Shown in pieces: positions 53,301-64,000 of a DNA stretch of 64,000 nt (position 1 is its first letter; the number at the start of each line of letters is the position of its first letter). Location of the stretch: the NCBI RefSeq assembly GCF_964199755.1, contig NC_133896.1:99012549-99076548 (forward strand), in the 5' to 3' direction. Made by a program: the position numbers and the translations under genes. The DNA is from Larus michahellis (taxonomy: Eukaryota; Chordata; Aves; Charadriiformes; Laridae). The notes under the pieces were generated by a model, which was not told the origin of the DNA, did not search any database, and worked only from the letters and a program-made list of their open reading frames with translations.

Positions 53301-56300
53301 GCAAAGCACATATTAAAAAAAAAAAAAAAAGGTAAGAAAAAAGGATTCAACATCAGGCATCTGTTCACCTTGGGAAAAAAAAAAGTCACCAAAGGGAGGC
53401 AAGAGGGGATATAGAAAGTATAAGGCTGGGTTAGGGAAAAACAAACAAAACCAAACTTCCTTGCCTGTAGAAGGGATCAAAATATTACAGTTACGTATAT
53501 CCAGACTGATTTTGGAATTGAGATCTATGTTGCTATAACCAAGAGGGGAATAAAAAAAAAGAAAATTGAAACATACAGGTTGCAGTCACAATTCCATAAA
53601 ATGGTGAAAAGCAGGTTCTGATACATTTAAAAAAAAATCAAGACGAAAAAATGAATAAAACCTTTCACAAACTTTATATTTTTAATATAAAAATATATTA
53701 ACATTATTTTTTATATATATAACATTAACATTACTGTGTGATTTTTTTTCTAAACTTTGCTCTAAAATAACTGTGTCTAAGGTCATCACAGTGAAAGGTA
53801 CCACTGAACTGGGCAAGAATAATTGGAAACAATCATGGTCTGGATTTCCTTTTACATTTGTAATGCAAAATTTAGGAAAACATGTTTCAAATTTGTTCTG
53901 CCCCATTCTTGCTTTGTCTCCTCATAGCAGACAGGGTCAAATACACACAAGAAAAATACATGGTGCATTTCAGAATAATCTTCATCCAACACATGTTGCT
54001 ATTATTAACCCTCTTTTGTGCCTGAGTGAGCAGGATGAATTGGTCCATTTGTACCAGAGCCCCTGTTCACATAAATCAGGGCTAGGATTTGTCCTTAGCC
54101 ACCTAAAATTGTCCAAAATGGAGGAAGACAGGCACAGGCTTTCCTTGTTTTGAGCAAGGCAATTTGCTTTTCTTTTGCCTTCACTTCATGGAAACGCAAA
54201 TTAATCTACAAAGATGGACTTTAGAGCTTAATAAGGGACTTGATGAAGAGCAATGGGAAAACAGGCTGAGCTGCAGGAAAAAGCCCCTTGATACTAAGAT
54301 GCATTTGGCTAGAAAAATTTGCTCCTGTGAGAAACTGTGGAGAAGTCTTACCACACGGAGCTTTAAAAGCTCAGGAACAGCAAATCCAGTGGTGGTCCCT
54401 GGGGAAAGCCTGGAAGAATAGTATCAGCAGGAAAGGGAGCCCAGTCGAAAGTCAGAGAAGCTGCTCCTCTGTTCCCTTGTGAGGGCAGCTTCAACAGGGC
54501 CAAGAGGACCAAAGGAAAGCTAACAGAAGTTCAGAGTATCCGAGCCTTTCTCAGCCCTCCTTGCACTGCCCCCTCCCCCCTCTCTTAACCGGAGGACACT
54601 TTCATGACAACAGGTACTACACAAAAAGTCAAAAAGGGGCAAACCTGAATCTCTTTCCTGCAGTAGAACATGATGGTTCCCTATCCTAGAAAGTGCTACC
54701 ACTCTTTCAGCATATTGAAAAATGCCACTCATTCACTTTGGGCCCATTTCTTCCTTCATATACATTGTGAATTGTTGTACATAAATCTGTAAACACTCAC
54801 AACTTGTATCTGCATGAGAAGAAAATAAAGCTGTGCCACAGAGCTGAAAAATTTTCTCTAAGAGAAACAAAATTTTCTCACTGATAACCCTTCATTCAGA
54901 TGTTTCACCAACATGCTACGGCTTCATTTTCAAAGGCAGTATGTAACCCTTTCTTTCAACAGCAACAGAAGTACACAGGAGGGTTATAGTCAAAGCCTTG
55001 CTTCCTCAGAGAAGCATGTTAAGACTCAAAACTATCTCCTTTACAACAGCATTTATATGTATTTAGGCATAATAGACTATTAGCCCAGCAAAAATAAGTC
55101 CACTTTATTCAGACATTAATGCCACAACAAAAAGAGAAACTTCATGGTGGTGAATAGCCGTAAACTTACAGATCTTTGATGATCTGCAGTCTGAAATATT
55201 TAGGCATCTGATCTAGACTGAACTTCTGACCCTTATCCAAATGTTAGTTGCCTACCTACGCGTTCAATAGCTCTTTGCACGCCACCATTAACAAAAGGTT
55301 ATTTGCATGTTTTTCTTATGCAAGACACAAAGCAGACAACCTACTGGTTCTTGACACGGCTCCCTTGTGCGCTGTGTTTTTATGCTATTTTTACATGGAA
55401 GTTCTTAAAATGCAGAAAACAGGAAATTTATGTGGAGACCATTGATTTATGAACTAAAATATCATAAATTCCTTGTTTATTAATCATAGGCAGAACATAA
55501 AATATTTCCTGTATTATATTTCTAACAATTTTTTTTTTTCTTTACGTGTTGCCAAGTGACTGCAAATTCACATGTAGAGTGAAAACATTCTTGCGTGTGT
55601 GTGAAAGTTTCCATTCTAGGTCAGACTTATACCCTGACTTTTGGATTTTGTGACAAAGTAAACACATCAACGTGTCATTCAGATTAGAGGCGAATTAGCC
55701 ATTTCATTGTAAGCCTGAGGACAGCCTGCAGACTAGAAACATAAATGTTTGTAATTCTATTTAGTTGTCTTCTGACTGGCTTTAAAGTGCCAAGTCCACT
55801 GCAGAACAGCTTCCAGCCTGTGAATAAAGCAGGGACGAGTAAAATGGGTTATGTTACATGCACCAGAACAAAAAACTACTAGCTTTCTGTAAATACATCT
55901 GACTTTGCAAGTATTTTGCGCTAAAAGACATGCAATAATACATCCATGACGCTGATCTCCCGTAAAGCATTGCCTCCTGGAGTTTTGTGGCTAAACATCA
56001 AATGACCCAATTCCAAAATGCAGACTGATACTCTTTATACAACAGGAAGAGCTGTGGCAGGTGTTATGCTACAGCTGAGCAGTCCCAGTCCACCTTGGCA
56101 GGATAACCTGTGTTTGTTATCCTTTCTGATGTTCTCATAGAAAGAGCAAAGCAACTCCTCCACACAAACTGTCTTAACTTAGTTCTAAATGCTTAAGTGA
56201 AGGTAATGGTGATAAAAAGTGGCTCCACCAGCACCCTCAGCCCTCAGTAGAGCACGTACAAAGGCAATACAGCTTTCTCCTGTATTGCTCGGTCCTCTCT

Positions 56301-57312
56301 TTCCTAATCAAAACGTGGAATGAGTTCAGATAGTTGGCTTGCTTCACCTTTGGTCTCCTTGGAAAGACACCCAAAAGCATAGTAATTGCTACTGTGTTGT
56401 TTACACTTCTCTGTTACAGAAAAAGAACATCCCTGCAAATGGTTTTCACTTGGGAAACTGCCCAGGCATCACACAGGGAATTTACTGTTGACTTAGGGGT
56501 CAAAATTAATATCCATAACCTCAAGGAGAGATAGCTTCCAAAGTCATTTGAGCTCTTTGACAGCCATTCCGTCGATTCTCCTTTAGGGTATCAGGAAGGC
56601 AGACGAAATTTACTTTCAAACAAGAGACTTCAAATCAGCAGACCTCTAGATGACTCTTTTTTGCTCAAGTTGGGCTGATGATAACTGTCAAAGACTTTGC
56701 TGCCTTTTCCTTATCATATTCCATGTAATGCTGACAACACAGTTCCTACTGGTTTTAAAGGAAGCTTTTAGTAGTGCAAGGCTATGAAAACGTCAGTCCA
56801 CGTAGATCTAAATTCTTCTTCGCTTGGACTTTGCACTGGGGACATGCTTGGGTAGAGATGCTGCACAACATTTAAATATCGCTTTCAAGACCTCGTGTGT
56901 GCAGGGAAAGGGAAAAGAAGAGAGGGGAGGACACTGCGTGGCACCACCCAGGCTTTTATCACTAGACAGTCACTTTGTAGGAGACGCACCTGGCAATCTC
57001 AACTCACAAAACACAAGAGTGACGTTATTATTGAAATGTACTGGAATGCGATCACTTCCAAATAAGGCAAAATAATTTAATAAAACAATCTTATTACATG
57101 AACAGATCAGATAAAGATTGAAGAAAAGCGTCCCTTTACTGAATGAGAGGGGACTCTGCTTCCCTACACAGTATCATCTCTGTGCTCTACACAATTGCTA
57201 AACTTACAAACCTGTTTTCTTTTCTTTGTCACAGCAGGTTTGGAATCCGAAACTTGATGTATTGCTGTCCTGCTATCACTTGCTTTCTCAATAGCTTCAT
57301 CATCTGAAGGAT
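38269..57312 (-). CDS. CMSS1: CMSS1 (C3orf26), nine coding exons, 5' end outside or unseen (partial)
   Basis: Vertebrate homologue of yeast Cms1, a nucleolar protein linked to small ribosomal subunit biogenesis. Exons in transcription order are 57312-57212, 53298-53227, 49572-49443, 46595-46536, 45854-45752, 44550-44490, 43592-43505, 41862-41774 and 38352-38269. Phase is consistent throughout, giving about 261 residues plus TAA, against 279 in human as remembered, so only the first 20-odd residues are missing. Seen in order: an acidic then Lys-rich N-terminal region, [20 protein letters not shown], the LANDLTHS-type block (here [20 protein letters not shown]), [38 protein letters not shown] and [17 protein letters not shown]. 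The C-terminus ends VKLGLF, as in human. The VGTPGR block resembles DEAD-box helicase motif Ib, but DW replaces the DEAD box, so no ATPase activity is expected. The first exon was sought (acidic start with WW) and not found up to 64 kb. Confidence 0.95.
38360..41770. other. CMSS1 last intron
   Basis: About 3.4 kb with no nested gene recognised. It holds a 9-bp-stem hairpin at 40438-40457. Confidence 0.6.
40438..40457. repeat. Perfect 9-bp inverted repeat in a CMSS1 intron
   Basis: CTTAACATC, TT, GATGTTAAG. Confidence 0.65.
41774..41862 (-). CDS. CMSS1: CMSS1 exon: [17 protein letters not shown]
   Basis: Begins [18 protein letters not shown] and ends MMDIPE|GTACTG. DWNW stands where a helicase would carry DEAD. 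Confidence 0.95.
43505..43592 (-). CDS. CMSS1: CMSS1 exon: VGTPGR motif
   Basis: Encodes [11 protein letters not shown], then [18 protein letters not shown], ending CAAG|GTAGGA. It holds the TPGR motif shared with DEAD-box helicases (motif Ib). Confidence 0.95.
43940..43976. repeat. Hairpin plus third copy of the arm
   Basis: GTGAATTAGC, TTTG, GCTAATTCAC form a 10-bp stem at 43940-43963. A third GTGAATTAGC follows at 43967-43976. In the CMSS1 intron between the 43.5 and 44.5 kb exons. Confidence 0.7.
44490..44550 (-). CDS. CMSS1: CMSS1 exon: [20 protein letters not shown]
   Basis: A 61-base exon between TTGCTAG and AAAG|GTAAGA. Its 20 residues match human almost throughout. Confidence 0.95.
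45752..45854 (-). CDS. CMSS1: CMSS1 exon: [20 protein letters not shown]
   Basis: Encodes [17 protein letters not shown], then [18 protein letters not shown], ending AA|GTATGT. The hydrophobic strand VVMLVICSS corresponds to the Rossmann-like core. Confidence 0.95.
46536..46595 (-). CDS. CMSS1: CMSS1 exon: [18 protein letters not shown]
   Basis: A 60-base exon between TTTTCAG and GAAA|GTGAGT. It encodes [20 protein letters not shown], nearly identical to human. Confidence 0.95.
46600..49440. other. CMSS1 intron, nothing further seen
   Basis: About 2.8 kb of AT-rich intron with no recognised repeat or RNA gene. A tRNA box-B-like string near 48645 lacks a matching box A. Confidence 0.55.
49443..49572 (-). 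CDS. CMSS1: CMSS1 exon: KISDILEKS to IEIEELKLS
   Basis: Begins [20 protein letters not shown] and ends with [14 protein letters not shown], split before the next exon's DSCFL. Close to the remembered human sequence. Confidence 0.95.
51025..51678 (+). mobile_element. CR1 LINE, 3' fragment (5'-truncated, frameshifted)
   Basis: The end of the CR1 reverse-transcriptase ORF2 reads in frame from about 51039 to 51440 with hallmark strings [38 protein letters not shown] and [15 protein letters not shown] break near 51395-51440 shifts the frame. The remaining [20 protein letters not shown] part and its stop follow in another frame. The 3' end shows the CR1 hallmark of tandem TTCTATGA-type repeats at 51661-51677. 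There is no poly-A tail, as is normal for CR1. It is 5'-truncated as most copies are and cannot move on its own. It lies in a CMSS1 intron, antisense to that gene. Confidence 0.95.
53227..53298 (-). CDS. CMSS1: CMSS1 exon: ECFLxQPxE block and Lys-rich stretch
   Basis: 24 codons: [20 protein letters not shown] then KRKK|GTATGA. Matches the human ECFLIQPKE region. Confidence 0.93.
53315..53330. repeat. Poly-A run beside a CMSS1 exon
   Basis: Sixteen A on the plus strand, so a T-run on the CMSS1 sense strand, 17 bases upstream of the acceptor of the exon starting at 53298. It probably serves as the pyrimidine tract of that splice site. Confidence 0.8.
57212..57312 (-). CDS. CMSS1: CMSS1 exon: acidic/basic N-terminal region
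   Basis: Begins [14 protein letters not shown] after a TTCTTATTAG acceptor and ends TKKRKQ|GTTTGT. Weakly conserved in sequence. It is placed by phase and by the Q-P-x-E-C-F junction with the next exon, which matches human. Confidence 0.88.
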
Positions 57313-58915
57313 CTAATAAGAAAAAAGAAGGGGTTTTGTTACTGTTTTTCAAATCCACCTCCTATCTTTGCATTCAAAAATACTACAATCTCAAGACTGG
57401 CAATAAGTACAGCTGTAATTGAATTTTTTATCATTTTAGAACACTGGTATCTGAAATTTATTCTAAGAAAAACCCCAGGTTTCCTCTCCTCTTCACAGTA
57501 TTACATCTAGTAGGCAACATATTTCTCTGTCTTTCTGGAATGCTGCACAGTCAGAGCCAGCTGCAGCATCACAGGTAGAAATATCTAATCTTTCCAAAAC
57601 CTCCGTTCAATTAAGCTAAGCAGTGAACAATGCAAGAAGATGTTTTTGATAAACTACATCTTGACATCTCTCTGCAGTATTTCAAAGCAAGTAAAACATA
57701 ATCTTGGATCCACAGCACTGCAGTCACCGTATATAATTAGAAACCTATCTCATTAGACTCCAAAACAAGCAATAGCACTGGTACTGAAGACTAATGGCAC
57801 TATGGTTCATAGGATCACTGTAAAAACACATCTTTCTTGCTAAGTTTGCTGACACTTCTTTCAGAATAAGTCATCTCCTCCTACTAAAACAAGTCTTGCA
57901 GATGAAGGAAGGAAAAAAATAAACCAAACCAAACACATGCAAAAATGCACACAAAACCCACCCCAGCCTCCATCTAAAAGCCCAAAATGCCTTACTGACA
58001 CCAATTACCTAGCGGAGAAATTACAAGATTGGTATAATGTCCTATTGTATAAAAATATATGCAAATATTTTCCGCAAGTACATTTTAACTGTGTGTCTCT
58101 TACTTCAGTAACAATTAGGCAAAGGCACCATTCCCAAAGTTTAAGCAGAATGTCCACGAGACTTTCCTTTTTTAAGGCTTTGTTTTGAAAGAAAACTATT
58201 TAAATCAAGATGTTTCTACTCATTTTCTTCTTCATCTCTTATCTACAGTGAGACTTTTGTGGAAAAAAAAATAACCACAGCAACAGTTCCCTCTAATAGT
58301 GCTATATTAGCGCTCAAGATGTTGTATTCAAACACAGAAGTTTCTGCTGGGGACTGAATTACTTCCCTGATCATTGCCAGAAGCATTATCATCCATCGAA
58401 CTGAATAATTTCAATTTCTGTATCTGCAAGATTTCCACCCAACCGGTACTTAGTCACTGTTGCAATCTCTGGTATTCTGAAGTTGTAAATTGACAGCTTC
58501 AAGATTAAGTTATTTATTTTGAATGAAGAGGAACAGTAGGATTTCTTAAGCGTCACCCTAAGCATGGATGACGTAACTGCATTTATACAATCGCTAGCTG
58601 TGAGCAGAGTAAACTGATGGCCAGAGAACATGAGAGAGAGAGAAAATCAACCAAGGCTGGTATTTGCTAATTCCATGTTGAAACAGGTACCTATTGGAAA
58701 GAGATAAGTAGAAGGATACGTGAAAAATACGTCAAAGGATTTAAGTGAAAGGTAAGTAAAAGGATATGAAGAGGAAAAAGAAATCTTTGTTCATCCACGA
58801 ATGCAACATGATATATTATAGGGCAACAAGGCAGTGGCTTTGAAAATCCTAATGCAACAGAACAGGTGGCAAAATGGGTACATATTGGAACTTGTTAATT
58901 GTACTTGGAATTAAC

Positions 58916-58943
58916 TTCCAATTAACTTGGAAGTTAATTGGAA
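58916..58943. repeat. Perfect 28-base palindromic hairpin
   Basis: TTCCAATTAACTT, GG, AAGTTAATTGGAA form a 13-bp stem with a 2-base loop. Partial further copies (GGAATTAACTTCC and GGAACTT) sit directly beside it. Confidence 0.8.
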
Positions 58944-61936
58944 CTTACAGATTGTAACTTCCACTCCTTTTCCCACTTTGAAAAGCTTGTGTAACAGTCA
59001 GGATCCTAAAGTCAGGTTGTGACAGCTGTTTCAGAGTTCAAAAAAATTTGGGAAGTTGAAGAAAACCAATGAATGTTTTAGCAGGTTGGATGCCATCTGT
59101 CATGAAATCTTATTTGATACAGATTAGATTCTTGGCAAACAGCAAGAACTTTAGAAACAGAGTAGCAACTGAGAAGAGAATTTGTTTTCTGTCCAGTACA
59201 ACCAAGAGACTCCTAAGTGAAGGATAAAGATGTTAATGAACTTAATTCAGATGCAAACAAACACCATGGAAGAAATGACAACACTCATTGGCATCTCAGT
59301 GCAGGATGAAGACATATTCTGAAATCTGAAATGGGAACGCACCAAGAAAAGCCCCTGCTTTCTAGATGTAGAGTAAATGCATATATGCGTGCACCAAGTG
59401 GACACTGCAGCTCAGCTGGCCTATTTGCTTCCTTCTCTTTGCAGGCACAGCCATCAACATCAGCAGGTGAATGGACTGTGGCCACACACATGGGAGTGCT
59501 AGATCCCATGTGGGGTGAGTGGCTGGTGGCAGGGGAAGAGCAGAGACGTCACCCCTGGCAGGCCTTTACCACAGGCTAGCTGTAACTTTAAGCTGCCCCT
59601 TAAACTGGTGCTAAGTCAACCTCAGAGGACACTAGGTGGCCATCCATTCTGGGGTCTCTTCTCAAAGGGCACGAGAAAGGGACGTGACAAGATTAAATCT
59701 CAGGCTTACTTGTACGTTAGGAAATATATGGCACTGATCTCCATGAGTTGCGCTCATGAGCTATTTTCCCTGTCTTCTGAGGGAAAAACGAGTCTGATTG
59801 ACTCTTCTTCTGAGCTGCCATTTGGATCATGAGCAAGAAGAATGAGCAGCCATCCCCAGTACGACTGCCACTTTTGCTAGAACATCACTGTTACTGTCCC
59901 AAAAGTGTTGATCAGACATTGGCTGAAGGTGAAAAGTTTTCTGGGAAAGTTTATTGGCCAACAGAAGTGAAAAGGAGAGAGTATTCCAAAGGTTTGGGAG
60001 ACTAACAAATCTCTTCCCTATATGACTGCTCAAATATCTGTCAATCTACTGGGTTCTTCCTTTCTGTTCTCCTGAGGATGTCCGAGTGTTGCTGCAGGCA
60101 TACACCTGCCCCTGCACACCAACAGCTCCCTCCCTGGCCTGTTCTTCTCCGAAGTCACTAACCACTTATGTCTTCCACTTTGGAATCTCAAAAATCAAAT
60201 GATACTTCATTTGAGGAAGCTGAAAAATTACATCATCCAGCATACTCCTGAAGGTTTAAAAGGTTTCTTGGTAACTCAGTGTTAGCACCATGCATTACCA
60301 TGGGCTTGTTTCCCTCCATATCACCCTTCCTCTGGCAAATTTCTTGTGCTGCATTTTGGTGGAGTAGCTTCTGTGTTTGAGAATCCATCACTGACTTTTG
60401 TCTCTTCTGCCCTGACTCCAGAGATACTGGAGGAGTGACCAGCTTTTACACACACTAGCTCTATCCCCCCGGGGTCCTGGATGCATTACATCCAAGCAGG
60501 CTGTGGAGCGATGATATAAATGAAGTACCTCAAAGAAATCAGAACTAATCACTTCTTTGTCTCTCTTGCTCACAGTGCTTGAGCCCCAAACACCTATTCC
60601 AAAGGGTATCTATACATGTCTCACTGAACTGAATTGCTGAGCCAGCTCTTTCTCAGCGTATTTACTTCACATTGGAAATAACGAGAATTACATGAAATAG
60701 AATCAGGGGAAGCTGCCTGTGATCTTTAAGCATTCCTTCTTAAATCCCACTTGGCATGCTCTGAAAGGCAAACAGGAGTTATCTAAGTTTTAAATAACCT
60801 CTTCTCTTTCTCATAACTAAAAGACACACTGCTAGCAATACCAATCTAAAACTGGACAAATGGTTTCCATGATCTGAAATAGCCTGACAAACAATGTACC
60901 ATCTGTTCACTGCCCATCTGAGCTTTGGACTGCCCTGCGTGATGCAACGGCCTCCGCTTTCAGCAAGAAGCGAGAGAAGAGGGAGCCGGCGTCCAGCCCC
61001 AAGCTCGACAAATATCTCTGAAAATAGTTCAAATTTGAGCATCTTTATGCAGTACCTGAATATCTTCACTTCATACAGCGGCAGAAATTTTTATCCGTTC
61101 CAAAAACCGCCACTCACGTCCCAGTCGAGACAGCAGCTAGTTTCGAGCTGTGATTGTTTGTGACACCATGTCAGCTCCCGTGACGACAGAAGCGTTTTGT
61201 TGTGGGCATCAAAGTACCACAGGCCAGACTCTGCCAACCATGCTCACATTAAACAACGTACTTTCCTCTGCAAATAGTTACCTCTATGTCAGCGGGGTTA
61301 TTCACAAAATAAATCATAACTTGATGCCAATAAATACAGAAGCACCTAGCTCACACATCCCAAACACGTCTGTATCAGAGCAGCACTGCTTGCCCTGCTG
61401 TGAGGCGTCAAGCTGCCAGAACAGGAGAGTACACAAATTCTTCCTTAATAATAAGTTGGCGCAAATGCAGAACCTAATTGATTAATACAACGTTGACTTT
61501 CATCTCCCTTGCGGTGCAAATGAGCAGGCAGGCAGGCACTGACGGAATAGGCCGCTGAAGGGGTGATGTTGTTGAGCGCAGCAATCCTCTGCATCTGCTT
61601 TCCTGCAACGCACAGACCTTATGCAACCACAAGGTCGTCAAAGACGCCTGAACGGTCACGTAATGCTCTCGATATAGATAAATAAATGTGAATTCCACAG
61701 CTCTTCATGTTTTTTTTTTTTTTCCTTTGGTATTACATCAGCGACACGGTACATGCTAACAGGCTTCCCCGTCATTAGGTACTTATATTTGATTTTATTT
61801 TGAACCATGCTGAAATGGAAAATGTCATTTATGCTTAACACACGCACACATATAGGAATTAGACTTTCTCATTTATGATATTGATCACTACTTAAAATCA
61901 TGCAGTGCAATGGCTTCTAACTTCTTTCAAATTTAA

Positions 61937-62040
61937 TATTGATATATATACATATTAATGTACTTAAATGTGTACTAAATATATACATATACACACCCAT
62001 AGTAATACATACACGTCTGCATGTTTATACACATGCACAT
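61937..62040. repeat. Degenerate AT/CA simple-sequence patch
   Basis: Irregular ATATAC, ATACACAC and ACACATGCAC repeats. Confidence 0.6.
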
Positions 62041-62630
62041 AAATAGATAAGCACACAGATATTTAGATAATTTAACAAGTTCCCTTTAATCATCACCTTT
62101 ATTAACTAATATATTCACAAAGAATGCACATTTGCTTGGTTATTTATACTAGTACTTTTAAAGGCAGACAAGACCTTAATGATATAGGAGGTAATGACGC
62201 GTTCTTTGATGTAAATACAATTTTGATCGTATAAAATAGCTAGTACATACAAATTAGTGTTTGCTAGGCTGATTCACCATTACTGAGAGTTCTGACCTTC
62301 ACATGCCACTTTTCTACTCTGAAGTGATTAATAAAGGAGTTACAGTGATCACAACATAAATAATAAATTCTTTTAAGGACTAAGGCTGACTGAAAAAGTG
62401 AAACTCTTCCAGGCAGCACAACTCCGAATGCCCCAAAATAATAATAAAAAAGTTACAACTGAAAAGGAATAAAAAACAATCTTAAAATTCTTTGGAAAAT
62501 GTGACCTGTGGTGCCAGCCAGCCTACAACTGAAATAAAGATAAAGGAAGCTCCCAGAAATGATGGCAGCTATGGGAAGTTCCTCACAGGAAAAGAAGAGG
62601 AAGAGAACAGAAGTGGGTTTTTTTTGAGTT

Positions 62631-62655
62631 AAAAAAAAAAAAAAAAAAAAAAAAA
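62631..62655. repeat. Poly-A run of 25
   Basis: A pure A-run on the plus strand. The upstream sequence was checked for a retrocopy and none was recognised. Confidence 0.9.
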
Positions 62656-64000
62656 GGCATGGTGCTTACATGCTTACAACTCTTCATACTACAGGAACAA
62701 TGAACATGCAATTTAAAAGAAAGCTTGGAACAGAAAAAATATTCTTTTGTGTACATACCCAAGGGTAACTGAGGGAATAATTTCCACTAGGTTTTTGTTT
62801 TTATCTGGAAGCTGTATGAGATCAGACATCTATTTGGTATCCAGAAGACCCCCAGTGACACAGGCCAGTACAGGGTAAGTTCATTTCTTACCATTAAATT
62901 AATCTCTGTGACGGAATTTGGAGGGAATCTGCGACACGTGCACATGAGGGAGACTCCCTCAACTTTTATTTAACATCTCTGGCACTGCCCACAGTCAGAG
63001 GCACGCTTCTGGTCAGAAGAGTCCCTGGATCTGAAAAGAAATTGCCGCTTTCTCCTTTACGCTCCCATCAGGGCTACATATCAGTACTGTTACACGAAAA
63101 CAAAGTTTGTATGTAATTTATTATTGTCAATTTTATTGTTCCCCCCCTGCTTTTGCCCCCCTCCTGCCAACTTCCATCTTCCTCTGACTGTTCTAAAATT
63201 GCCTCATATCTGAAACCAGACTTTGAATAAGGTCTGTGTTTTCTGATTTTTAACAAAAAGCCCTGTACGCTGTGGAAACAGGTTTTATATTTGCTGTGTT
63301 CTCCTTCTAGTTTCAGTTACGTTATAGGAAAGTATGTGCTTGTCATTACTCTGTAGGTGGGCATAGTTCATTCAATTTGGGTATGCTATGTTGGATTAAA
63401 TTCAGGCTGCTTTGCAGGCCATTTATATTTAGTGGTTGATTAAACAGTACTGATCTGTGTTCATTAATCTGGGGGGAAAATATTTCTCAGGGCTCCCAGC
63501 TTTAAATTCAGCAGATTGAAAAATATTTAATGCTGAGTAAAATGCCAAGCGTGGTGGGTGCATCTCTAGTTTTTTAGTTGCCATTTAAGATTCCTTTTGT
63601 TTGGGAGGAAGGGAAGACAGGGGCAGAGAGGAGGTCAAGGAAAAGAACAAAACTGAAGTCTGAGACTTCCTTATTGTTCTCATAGTTTTGCCATTAAGAA
63701 CTGGCCTAAATCTTCAGTGAATCAGACTAAGTAATCTTAATGCCAATGCACTACTTTGAAATTTTCTCACTGCGTCTCCCCTGCTTGTCCCATCAGGTAC
63801 ACACAGTGCAAGGTCAATTAATTTTCCGTAAAATGTAACAGCTGTCAGCAAAATTGGCTCCCAGGTCCCTGATCATCCTTGCTCAGTTGAGAAGCCTCCT
63901 CTTGCTGATCACAGTAACCGGGCTAAAAGTGGTGACGATGGTATTTTAACATACCATGACGGTATGACTCCTCAAGGCAGCAGGAAGCATGGAGCTCAGG

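Larger units (their letters stand above)
57313..64000. other. CMSS1 upstream intron or flank, no exon recognised
   Basis: No CMSS1 first exon and no FILIP1L exon (the gene nested on the opposite strand in human) were recognised. The stretch is AT-rich with a palindrome at 58916-58943, an AT/CA-rich simple-sequence patch at 61937-62040 and a 25-base poly-A at 62631-62655. Confidence 0.55.

Noticed and set aside
60900-61025. GC-richer patch with a short plus-strand frame ending KLDKYL, considered as a FILIP1L or CMSS1 first exon
   Set aside because: It does not match the remembered N-terminus of either protein and lacks a good splice site.

Overview
This is a piece of vertebrate, almost certainly avian, nuclear DNA. 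The genes are split into short exons with GT-AG introns, the DNA is AT-rich with one isolated CpG-rich promoter-like patch, and the only clear interspersed repeat is a 3'-end fragment of a CR1 LINE with the bird-typical ATTCTATG-type terminal repeats. No SINEs of mammalian type, no bacterial-style operons, no CRISPR arrays and no viral insertions were seen.

Three protein-coding genes can be assembled by joining exons and comparing with remembered family sequences. (1) DCBLD2 (plus strand, about 1.27-9.7 kb): the last six coding exons, from the end of the F5/8-type C (discoidin) domain through the transmembrane helix and the YxxP-rich cytoplasmic tail, followed by a roughly 2.8 kb 3'UTR. The 5' exons lie left of the window. 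(2) TMEM30C (minus strand, 36.9-28.5 kb): a complete seven-exon, 350-residue CDC50-family P4-ATPase beta subunit with no breaks. (3) CMSS1 (minus strand, from beyond 57.3 kb down to 38.3 kb): nine coding exons covering about 261 C-terminal residues. The 5' exon(s) were not found and probably lie right of the window.

Layout: 1-9.7 kb DCBLD2 3' half; 9.7-19.7 kb intergenic DNA with no convincing gene; about 19.75-20.46 kb an orphan CpG island with two CCAAT boxes; 20.5-27.4 kb intergenic; 27.4-36.9 kb TMEM30C; 1.35 kb gap; 38.1-57.3 kb CMSS1, with the CR1 fragment in the intron between its 49.4 and 53.2 kb exons; 57.3-64 kb more CMSS1 intron or upstream DNA. DCBLD2 and TMEM30C are tail to tail. 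TMEM30C and CMSS1 are head to tail on the minus strand.

The three genes act in unrelated processes (receptor signalling, lipid flippase chaperoning, small-subunit ribosome biogenesis), so the cluster reflects inherited synteny rather than a pathway. I did not find a convincing undescribed system. The items most worth checking are the intact TMEM30C (a pseudogene in human as I recall), the apparently rearranged gene order relative to human 3q12, the orphan CpG island with paired CCAAT boxes, and a 159-codon open frame running antisense into the TMEM30C stop codon.
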